From Stephanodiscus triporus (lineage: Eukaryota > Bacillariophyta > Thalassiosirophyceae > Thalassiosirales > Thalassiosiraceae): a stretch of DNA of 38,664 nt. The DNA is taken from contig JALLAZ010000085.1 in the NCBI GenBank assembly GCA_036939755.1, positions 1 through 38,664 of the forward strand, read 5' to 3'. This document shows, one piece after another, positions 10,205-18,895 of the stretch; position 1 is the first letter of the stretch; each line of letters starts with the position of its first letter. A program made the position numbers and the translations under genes. The notes under the pieces were generated by a model. It saw only the letters and a list, made by a program, of their open reading frames with translations, made no database searches and was not told the origin of the DNA.

Positions 10205-11283
10205 ATGTCGACTGCGTGCAATGCCGAACAAAGCGTCGCGTTGACCGCGGGCCTATTACCCGACGAAGATCGGTCGGAGTCGCAACTGCCGGCGGGCGGC
10301 GGGTTCTTCCGAGAACGGTCAACTTTCGCGGTGGAGGAAGACGACGAGGGGACGACGGAGCCGCGACCGTCGTCGTCGTCGTCGGATCATCGCGACCTGC
10401 CGGCGTCGTCGTTGTTTCGACGATTCCGTAGGTTCGAGGATTCCAAGCGTCTCGCGTTCCTATCTCATCTTTGTTTCGTGTCGGGCTCGCTTTCCTACTT
10501 GAAATTGGCGTTCGATAATTACGCCTGGCTACGACTCGCGCGCGATTGGTACGGCGTGCCGAACGACGTCCTCGACGAGGACGACGACGCGGCTTGGCGA
10601 AGGTGGGAAGATCCCGACGGAGGTGACATATTTGGCTCCTCCGCCCGCGACAAGGCGCGATCGGGATATGATGCTCGGTACGAACTTTTCAATCTCCTCG
10701 GCGCGTCGCTATTCGTCGTTGTCGGCATACTCGACTGGATGCGATACCTCGACACGCTGAACGTGTTCATGATATTCGCGGGGATGTCGGGCGTCGCGAG
10801 CGGATTGAGCGGCACCTCTCGCGCGGGGCGGATTTGGGGATGCATCAGCGATCATTTGTACTTGCTCGAGGCATATCCCATGTTAAGGAGGGACGATCAT
10901 CCCTCCGACGACTGCGACGACGACGACGATAACGAGGGACATCATTTGTTCATTCGGGTGGGTAAGGCGTGTTTCTTGGGAGGCTGCCTTCTCAATGTAA
11001 GTTGTCCGCTTTTATATTTTGCTTTACATCGCAACCCCCCCCACCACCACCACCCTACAGTTTGAGGATGAGTATGGGGCTTATTAAACACTTTGTGGCA
11101 TCAACGATGAACCGTTATGATTGCCAGGTTCTCGGATGTTACGTCGACCTTGCGGAATTCGAAGGCCTCTGGACTGTCTACTCTGACATGATTGCGTGCT
11201 TTCTTTGGTTGGAGTGTTCATTGGTCGATTTGGGCGCCGAGATATATTTTCTAGGGCGCCATCCCGTTCGGGGGGTAACTTGA
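10205..11283 (+). CDS. Uncharacterised multi-span membrane protein, two exons
   Basis: Exon 1 (10205-10996) ends at a GTAAGT donor. The acceptor TTGCCAG at 11127 opens exon 2 (11128-11283), giving LLN/VLGCYVDLAEFEGLW in phase 0. The protein has 315 residues. An acidic, Ser-rich N-terminal region of about 100 residues precedes about five hydrophobic segments: LSHLCFVSGSLSYLKLAF, LLGASLFVVVGILDW, VFMIFAGMSGVASGL, CFLGGCLLNVLGCYVDL and MIACFLWLECSLVDLG. The paired F..G..L....D segments look like an internal repeat. I do not recognise the family. An earlier ATG at 10082 is in frame but lies in the likely shared promoter with the PPR gene, so 10205 is preferred. A nearer acceptor at 11060 would put a stop directly in frame. 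Confidence 0.7.
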
Positions 11284-11770
11284 CTCGGACTGATGGCGAC
11301 GTCGACATCGAGGCTTTCTCAACATAATTTCTTGGGGCGGGAGTGTTGCATCCTGTGAGTGACGCGTTCGCGATCCCATCGAGCCGTGGCGGAGGCGGAG
11401 GCGGAGACGGAAATGCGAGGAAGACAGAGGCCAATTGCGGGTCGATCATTGTCTTGAGGATGCGAAGTCGATAATGATGGGGCATAGTACCCAGCCATAC
11501 CCACGCTAGATGGTTGACATGAGCTGGGAAATCACAATTTTCTGTTGCACACGAGAGAGAGTTAAATCGAGAGTAAATATATCAAGGTCGGACAAATCTT
11601 GGGGAACTCTATTATTTTATAATTCGTTATTAAAATAAGTAAATTTCATCCCAAGCTTTTATCAAGTCCAGGAGGTGTCGAAAGTCCTTACCAAAGTATC
11701 CGGTTGCGGTGTCGACCGTTCAGGTACTTAAAGCTCCTCCAACTTGAAATTGCCCGCGTATTCCGCTTCC
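11284..11770. other. Intergenic
   Basis: Mixed AT-rich sequence after the membrane-protein gene. No domain-bearing frame and no RNA gene could be recognised. Confidence 0.5.
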
Positions 11771-12223
11771 TCAAGCACAGCGCGCGCTACTGACCTCTTT
11801 GTTTGCGTTGCGTGGGAGGTCGTATGCGACGAATCTGTTCCTCACCGCGGCCGTGGATGATCTTGAGCAGCCGCCACCACTTCCATCTACGGCGCGGGGT
11901 GGGGGGAGAAGCCGATGCACCCGCGTACCCGTCCCTGCCCGACACGCCGTAAACAACGCCCCCTGTCCACGAGGACGTCCATGCCCCCAATGGCAAAGCA
12001 GTCGCATGTGTCCTGGGGCGGGGCTTGCCTCCTCCTCCCACCCCTCGACGTCCCAGCCAGCAGCGGCAGCTCCGAAAACATCAGCGTCCCGTCCCCCGTA
12101 ACAAACGCTCCCAATCACCGCCACGGAGTTTGCAAACGAGGGAACACCACCGAGGGCGTGGAGCCCGGCGAACGCGATGTCACGTTGCCCCCCGCAGATG
12201 CAGAATGCGTCGAGCGCGACCAC
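11771..12223 (-). pseudogene. Possible decayed coding region, faintly RCC1-like
   Basis: Protein-like pieces occur in successive minus-strand frames. First comes ICGGQRDIAFAGLHALGG and FANSVAVIG. A second frame gives GAFVTGDGTLMFSELPLLAG and DTCDCFAIGGMDVLVDRG. A third gives VVYGVSGRDGYAGA. The alternation of a GGxD-(V/A)LVDRG-(V)VYG type segment with a FVTGDGTL(M)F segment resembles RCC1-type blades. No single frame carries it, so if real it is a relic. It could also be chance in GC-rich DNA. It would keep the alternating strand order of the window. Confidence 0.33.
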
Positions 12224-12764
12224 TGGCCCGCGCTGCCATCGCTGCCGTCGTCGTCGTCGTCGTCGTCGTCACAAGCCGCCGCCGCAGTCGTCGTCCCCCG
12301 GCCGCATCCCCCGCCTCCGCCGACGCCGATGATGGTCGCGGTGCGGCCTCATCAACGACGGCGCGCGACCCATCCCCCCCCCCCCACCGTTTCATCTCTC
12401 GTCGTCGGGGCTCGCCGCCTTTGTCATTTTCCCGTGCGGATCTATTAATTTTCGCCCACCCCGCGATCAGCTTTGTGTGGCGGTGGTGGCGCTGTGGCGA
12501 CAAATCCACGCCACCACAGCGAAGCACAACATCACAAAACAAGCACGCAGCGCGAGCAATAGCACGCGAGGCTGGGCGCACAACACAACAAACGGTCAGC
12601 CCCTCGCTTCCCATTTTATTATTCTTTGACGCTGGGGCGATAAGGCCGCCTTCCATCGCCCTCGCCATTCCACTCCGCCGACAAGAGCAACAAGATATTT
12701 AAGTATATTCTTTAATCATTGCGAGGAGCACGTTTCACCCACTGCTTGTTCACATCCGACGAAC
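12224..12764. other. Intergenic, 5' region of the BspA-like gene
   Basis: A (CGT)n tract at about 12245-12270 is followed by GC-rich and then AT-richer DNA. A TATTTAA box-like element lies at 12696-12702, about 65 bp before the ATG at 12765. No gene is seen. Confidence 0.45.
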
Positions 12765-13994
12765 ATGAATGCCGCCGGGAGCGAACGCAATGACTTCTCT
12801 TACGACGGGCAGGGGTCAATTCCGAAGGACGTAACTCGTGTATTAGTCCATCCATCTGTCAAGGTGATTCCTAAGAGGGCATTCCATAATTGCGTGCGTT
12901 TGACAAATGTGGAGCTTCCCGAGGGGCTCGAGGAGATTGGGGAGGAGGCATTTATCAGATGCAGATCACTGCATGACATTGTGATCCCCCCATTTGTCAA
13001 GAAGATTCATGCGAGGGCATTCAGTTGTTGCAGGGCGTTGACGAGCGTGGAGCTTCCCGTGGGGCTCGAGGAGATTGGGGAGGGGGCATTTGGTATTTGC
13101 ACATCACTGCATGCCATCGTGATCCCCCCATTTATCAAGGTGATTCCTGCGTGGGCATTCTCTCGGTGCTGGGCGTTGGCAAGTGTGGAGCTTCCTGAGG
13201 GGCTCGAGGAGATTGGGGAGGATGCATATACCAATTGCACGTCACTGCGTGCCATCATCATCCCCCCATTAGTCAAGGTGATTGGCAAGTTGGCATTCTA
13301 TTGTTGCTGGGAGTTGACCAGTGTGGAGCTTCCCGAGGGGCTTGAGGAGATTGGGGAGGAGGCATTTTCCGAATGCAGATCACTGCATGCCATTGTGATC
13401 CCCCCATCTGTCAAGAAGATTCCTGGGAGGGCATTCTTTTGTTGCTTTCAGTTGACGAATGTGGAGCTTCCCGAGGGGCTTGAGGAGATTAGGAAGGGGG
13501 CATTTAATGAATGCATGTCACTGCATGCCATTGTCGTCCCCCGGTCTGTCAAAGTGATTGATGAGGGGGCATTCTGTTGGTGCTCACAGTTGACGAGTGT
13601 GGAGTTTTGTGAGGAAATCGAAGAGTTTGTTTCTGGAGAGTCAATGCGGGATTGGTGGAATCACGGGGTTCACGAAAAGTCTCTGAGTACGTATTGCTTT
13701 TTTGCCCGATGCAATATTCCAGAGCGCGTTGGTCTTGTTCAAGCAAGGAAATGGCAGGTCAATATCAATGAAATGCTTAGTAGCATTCCTTTCATCCCCC
13801 CCGAGGATTTGAGTGCCTATTTCGATTCTATCGATTCTAAGCTCTCTGTCTATGAAAATTTGCAGGATGCTCCCTTGTTGTTGGAGCTTGTCATCCACCG
13901 GAACAATGCCAATCTCAATACCAATACCAACATTGATGACATTCTCAATACGGACATCGTTCCACGTGTTCTGTCCTATCTGACTGATGGATAG
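12765..13994 (+). CDS. BspA-type leucine-rich repeat protein (LRR_5)
   Basis: Intronless 409-residue protein. After a 38-residue lead, five 46-residue units (each two LRR_5 half-repeats) run from residue 39 to about 268, with a sixth degenerate unit after. The unit pattern is AF..C..LT.VELPEGLEEIG then AF..C.SLH.IVIPP.VK.I. These are Treponema/BspA-like repeats, known in bacterial and protist surface or scaffold proteins. The last 110 or so residues are non-repetitive (IPERVGLVQARKWQVNINEM through VENL-type helices to VLSYLTDG) and look like a conserved domain shared by diatom members. There is no signal peptide or membrane segment, so a cytosolic or nuclear scaffold is likely. The DNA repeats are nearly identical, indicating recent expansion or homogenisation. 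Biochemical function is unknown. Confidence 0.9.
   Translation: MNAAGSERNDFSYDGQGSIPKDVTRVLVHPSVKVIPKRAFHNCVRLTNVELPEGLEEIGEEAFIRCRSLHDIVIPPFVKKIHARAFSCCRALTSVELPVGLEEIGEGAFGICTSLHAIVIPPFIKVIPAWAFSRCWALASVELPEGLEEIGEDAYTNCTSLRAIIIPPLVKVIGKLAFYCCWELTSVELPEGLEEIGEEAFSECRSLHAIVIPPSVKKIPGRAFFCCFQLTNVELPEGLEEIRKGAFNECMSLHAIVVPRSVKVIDEGAFCWCSQLTSVEFCEEIEEFVSGESMRDWWNHGVHEKSLSTYCFFARCNIPERVGLVQARKWQVNINEMLSSIPFIPPEDLSAYFDSIDSKLSVYENLQDAPLLLELVIHRNNANLNTNTNIDDILNTDIVPRVLSYLTDG
12879..13568 (+). repeat. Five tandem 138-bp coding repeats
   Basis: Unit starts fall at 12879, 13017, 13155, 13293 and 13431 (each GCATTC...), with a diverged sixth from 13569. The segment gtggagcttcccgaggggct recurs almost unchanged in each unit. 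Confidence 0.88.
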
Positions 13995-14553
13995 GTTTTC
14001 CATTGATAAATATCGAACAAATGAGGCAGCACAACAAGGGGGAGCAAGTCCCAACAACCAAGGAACACATCAAACTCCAGGGATGACATTGGCCTCGATT
14101 GGAACTCTGGGCGGGGCACGGAGCTTTTCAGAAGCTTGTCGCTTACAAGAATAAGAGTGGGCATTGTAATCCAGGATCCGGAAGCCGAGCGGGCACTGGA
14201 ATGGATCGATTGCATCGTCAATGATTCCCCGGTATTACATAATCAAGTCAAGTCCAGGCAGCAAAATAGGCCACCGAGGACCGGTTGACAATGTTGCCAA
14301 TCAGATGAGAAGGCCACAAGTTTTAAGCGAACAAATCAAGAGGCCGCTTCCGGAGGGGCGGTCCATTCAAACTCACAACATTATTTAACTTGTTGTGGTT
14401 ACAATATTTACCATGCATGAAGACGTATCATCTTAAAAGGGATGCCTAATACTGCATTTAATCACTTCCACGCTGACTATTCCCTGTAGATGTTCCCAGG
14501 TATCTTGAACAGCTGCCAAGAAAACCACACACTATGAGCCCGGCTTCCTTAAC
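13995..14553. other. Intergenic, shared 3' region with a possible helicase-associated-domain scrap
   Basis: Between the convergent BspA-like and BCKDHB genes. Plus frame 14096-14173 reads AFQKLVAYKNKSGHCN, like the core of a helicase-associated (HA) domain, but is bounded by stops. Otherwise no gene is seen. Confidence 0.4.
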
Positions 14554-16670
14554 TTACTTGCTATAGTCCATTACCCTGCGTATCGCATCCAAGTTTTTCT
14601 TCTCGTCCGGCAGGTAAAACTGCTCGAACACCAACCCGAAGGGTGTGTCGTAGCCGCAAACTCGCTGGATGGGCGCCTCCAGATGGAAGAAGCATTCCTG
14701 CTGAAGGGTCGCCACCACCTCGGCACCGAAGCCGCAAGTGAGGGGGGCCTCGTGGCTCACGATCAACTTACCAGTCTTCCTCACGCTCGAGACGACGCAC
14801 TCAGAATCCCAGGGGAGTATGGTGCGCAGGTCGATGAGCTCGCAGGAAACGCCCTCCCTCGCCGCGAGGTCGCACGTCGCCTGGAGGGTGCGAAGCTGCG
14901 CGCCCCAGCCCACGATCGTGACGTCGCTCCCCGTGCGGACGATTTCTGCCTTGCCCAACGGTATTTCGTAGTCGGCGTCGGGGACCTCCTCCACCGCTGA
15001 TCGATAGAGTATCTGTTACGTTGCGGGAATGGTCGCGAAGAGAGGGCAGCAGGCATTGCGTTGATGTAAAGGGAGAGCAGAAAGGCGGTTGAAGCGAGAA
15101 AAACATCAGAGAGAGAGAGAGAGGAATGGCGAAGACGAGGTATGGTGCTAACCTTTGGCTCCAAAAACACCACGGGATCCTTGCTTCGGATGGAGCTGAG
15201 CAACAATCCCTTGGCGCAACGAGGTCCACGGGGCATCACGACAACGATGCCCGGCGTGTGAGCGAGGTAGGCCTCGGGGCTTTGGCTGTGGTAGAGCGCG
15301 CCGTGTCCCACCTGCGGACGAAGAATGATGGCGACGGGGCGACGTTAATGCGTTGTCGGATTTTGTGGCGTCGATTCAAAGGACGGGGTATGGTACATCG
15401 AGTCGCATGAATGGATGTGATGGAGTTCAGCACACTACAGGGGAAACGCGTAATACGAAAGAAAAAATGGATCGAAATGCTCACCGCGCCGCACGGGGTA
15501 CGTAGCGTGACCCCTCCGCAGTTCCATTGATTGCCACTCCGAAACCTTGACGAAGAGGTGGCAGAGAGAGCGGAGAGAGCAGAGAGAGAGAGAGAGGGGG
15601 AGAGAGAGAATGGAAGGCAATGTGTCGACGGATGTCGTTTTTGGTTAGTCAAGGAAAGTGGCAAGTAGAAAAAAGACGGGCCCGCCAACGAATCGATCCC
15701 ATCTTCTCCACTCGCGCGAAAACGCACCTAAACTTGGCCATCTCGTTGACGATCTGATCGAACGCCGGGAAGATGTAATCCGCGAATTGTATCTCGGCGA
15801 TGGCGGTGCCCCCCGCGGAGGCGTAGCCTACCGCCATGCCCTTTTCATCGAATGAAGAAAAAAATAAAGGGAAAACGAACGGGAAGGGGTGGGATGAGGT
15901 GGGATGGGATGACGATCGGACGAAGAGCGCGAGGAGGAGAATATTATTGGGGCGAACAGAGCAGAAGAGCGTTCGTTCGTTCGTTCGTTCGCCCCGCGCG
16001 ACGAAGGCGAAATGCGACACCCCCCCGCCGCCCCCCATATGTCGCCGCGTGACCCACGGGATCCAAAGAGCGACGGCGACCGATTTCCGACAATTCCATT
16101 CATGGACGGCGGGGGGGGGGGGAAGTAAAGGAAAGGAAAAGAATCAATATCGCATCATCGTCGAAAACTCACCGCGATGCCGTTCTCGCTAAGCGGGGTG
16201 TTGAACACCCTGTCCCTCCCGAACTCCTCCAGCAGGTCCTGGGAGCATCGGAACACGCCGCCGAAGCCCACGTCCTCCCCGAAAACTATCGCGCTCGGGT
16301 CCGTTCGCATCGCGGTCCTCATCGCCGAGTTGATGGCCGTGAAGAGGTTCAGCCGCGACGTCGGCCCGAGCGTGTCGTAGTCCGGCTCGTCGGCGATCGG
16401 GGGGCGGCGATCGCGGTCGTGGTCGTGGTCGTAGTCGCAGTCGCGGGGCCGATCCCGCCGTTCTTCCAGCCGTCGCGGCTGCCACGCCGAACCCGACGAC
16501 GCGGCGGCGGCGGAGGAGTGCGATCGGAGGACGAGGGGGAGGGGGAGTGGGAGGGGGACGGCGGGGAGATGCCGCCGCCGCTGCCGCCGCCCGAGGGCGT
16601 TCCTTCGAAGGAGGGCGGAGAGGGCGGATCGAGACGACGACGAAGACATCGCTGCCGACCTGAGTATCAT
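14554..16670 (-). CDS. BCKDHB: Branched-chain 2-oxoacid dehydrogenase E1 component, beta subunit; five exons
   Basis: Exons 16670-16173, 15840-15728, 15545-15485, 15311-15153 and 15012-14554 join in phase to 429 residues. The product tracks the human mitochondrial protein throughout: [112 protein letters not shown] and VCGYDTPFG. With E1 alpha it decarboxylates the 2-oxo acids of Leu, Ile and Val using thiamine diphosphate. The Arg- and Ser-rich first 60 or so residues are a typical mitochondrial presequence. Intron 1 (332 bp) carries a CGTT tetranucleotide repeat. The stop TAA lies inside a perfect GTAAGT, with a TTCTTGGCAG acceptor 45 bp on; splicing there would only alter the last residues. 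Confidence 0.96.
15966..15990. repeat. (CGTT)n microsatellite in BCKDHB intron 1
   Basis: About five cgtt units at roughly 15970-15989 lie within the intron spanning 15841-16172. Confidence 0.7.
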
Positions 16671-17131
16671 CGTGGGAATAAATAAATGATCTAGGCTTGG
16701 GGAGTTAGTCGGACGGCCGGCACGCAGCCAACAAATGATATGAATGACGACAATTGACGCTCTCTCTGCATCGGAGGAGGCGGGGTTCTCAGGATCACAC
16801 AAAAAAGAACAAAAAATTCTTTTAAAAATTCTAAAACTCGGGTGTCGTCGTGTGTCGTCGGGGAGCAAGTTCTACACTCGCGGAGACACACATCTGAACA
16901 GAACGAATACCGTTGCTTGCGCCATCTGCCCGCATCACACAGCTAGCTGTGGACAAGGATCCGTGTAGTAGTACCTACAATACCATATCGTATTGTGTAT
17001 GTAAACTGAACTCACACAGCTTTTCTACTTCTACACATAGCGCGACAAAGACAGCTCAGCAAACACGCGCAACAACAAAAAAGGAGAATCGCGAATAGGT
17101 GTAATATAATATCGATAAGGAACAATCAACG
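16671..17131. other. Divergent intergenic region BCKDHB / REEP
   Basis: Both flanking genes start here, so it should hold both promoters. The part near the REEP start is AT-rich (ataatataatatcgataagg region, 17098-17120). No gene is seen. Confidence 0.5.
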
Positions 17132-17939
17132 ATGGACGCAGTAATGGACTCTTTGAAAGCACAGCTCACTCAGCTGCGATCGAAGCTGGATGAAGTTCCC
17201 ATCCTCCAAAAGTTGGAGGTGAGAGCAGCGGATGTCTACGATAGCGGCCCTCGTTCGGTGTAGAGTAGTTCTTTCGTCACTCGTCGCGCTCGTTGCAGTC
17301 GGGCCCTCTCCGCAGGATGGATGATGTGTCGTATCCTCGTCCTTGCCTCTTGCTTAAACTCCTAAACTTGCATTCGCACTTGCGTACCCTCCGACCCCCC
17401 CCCTCCCCTTCCTCCCACGTCGGTCGGACGAAAATATTTAATAAAACAACGAAAAGGACCAATGCAGCGTGCCGAAGGAGTACATTTCCATAGGCGGTGC
17501 GCTCGTCGTCGCGCTTGCGATAGTCTTCGGATTCAGCGCCGGCTCCATCTGCGGCGTCGTGGGCTTCCTCTACCCCGCCGCCCAGTCCCTGCGCGCCATC
17601 GAGCGCAAGTCCTCCGGCGGGGAGGTGACGCAGTGGCTGATATACTGGGTGGTCTACTCCTTCTTCTCGATCATCGAGGTGTTCGTCGACTTCCTCCTAT
17701 ACTGGATCCCCTTCTACTACGCGTTCAAGATGGCGTTCCTGCTGTGGGCGATGCTGCCGCAGACGAGGGGGGCGAAGTTCCTGTACGACAGCTTCCTTAA
17801 GGACTTCCTCAAGTCGAAGGAGTCGTTCATCGACGCGGCCCTGAAGGACGCCAAGGCGTCGGCGGGGAACGCGGCTTCCGAGGCGGCCGCGGCGGCGGAG
17901 AATGTGAAAAAGACAATCGAACAGAAGAAGGGCGAGTGA
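17132..17939 (+). CDS. REEP/DP1/Yop1-family ER membrane-shaping protein (TB2/DP1/HVA22), two exons
   Basis: Exon 1 starts with MDAVMDSLKAQLTQLRSKLD. Exon 2 encodes VPKEYISIGG, two hydrophobic hairpin segments, the family signature GFLYPAAQSLRAIE, then TQWLIYWVVYSFFSIIEVF and IPFYYAFKMAFLLWAMLP. The acidic/basic Ala-rich amphipathic tail ends at KKTIEQKKGE. Total is about 185 residues, matching REEP5/Yop1. These proteins insert hairpins to curve ER tubules. The exact junction is uncertain. The strong donor AG/GTGAGA (17219) joins in frame only to an acceptor at 17478-17479, which drops VPKEY. A weaker donor GTTGGA (17212) joins in phase to the ATGCAG acceptor (17467) and keeps it. The long intron holds a poly-C tract. 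Family call is firm. Confidence 0.92.
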
Positions 17940-18895
17940 GATGATGATCCGGTCGGAATGGCGAAAATGGGCACGGATAAGGGATGACGGATGGGGAAAT
18001 AAGTATGGATCCGGGGATATAGTATAGTGTGGTAGTTGGGGGGGGGGGATGCGCTTTGTTTAATGGGTAGGTGGACGTGGCATCGGACTGAGGCATTGGA
18101 GTTTCGACTTGGGTTGGTGAGATGGCAGCAGAGGAATTTAAGTAAGAACGAACGACCGGTGTCATAAACACCCCTTTTCTTTTGTTTATAAGTAGGAGTA
18201 TATATTATTGTATTGGAGCCGAAAACAGGAATGTCAATTAAAGTAATACCCCTCATAAAATGTATATCCTATCTTGGTATTCTCCGTGCGAGTAAGGTTA
18301 CAGTAGATCTCTAATTTCGTATGGTGGGAAGGAGAGTAATGTGCTAGTTTAATACTTGTATTTTGTTTGTTCGTAATGGCAGCGACATAAATATGGAGAG
18401 ATAGTCTCTACACTCGTGAGCGTTAGAAGGCGCTCATCGAGACTTTGACTTGTTCTTCTAGCAATTCGTGACATGCATCGATTATTGCAGACGACCATCT
18501 GATGATGTGTCGAATGTTCTTCCGTGATGAAGTTTATGGTATGAAGCTCAAAGAGGCAACATTTCCGCCGGTGGCGACCGTGGTCGATATAGTTAGGGAA
18601 AATAGCTCGAGGGCGAGGCCTAGCTTCTACGGGGTTTAATGTGGGAATATGATAGGATTTACCTCATTTATTTTTGTTCCCGGGCAGGGATTAAATCTGG
18701 CAAAAAAGGTGCGGATGAGGACGACAGCAGCGTCAATGGAGACTGCAGCTGGCAACAGGTAAAGATTCAAATTTATAAATAGCATCTATAAATTATAGTT
18801 TCGTAGGTTCGAGGTACTGGAGTTAACAAGGAGGCTTCCGCAAACATGGAGTATTCACCCATTTCATTCTCACGCACACCTCCTGGCTCAGAATG
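17940..18895. other. Convergent intergenic region with an unexplained spliceable plus-strand frame
   Basis: Between the REEP gene and the 3' end of the LRR gene. The plus strand has an open stretch 18470-18639 and a 73-bp segment 18687-18759 with good acceptor and donor signals. No known domain is recognised, so no gene is called. Confidence 0.4.

Noticed and set aside
18785..18815. GTTCGAGGT as a tRNA T-loop
   Set aside because: No matching acceptor stem or anticodon arm around it.
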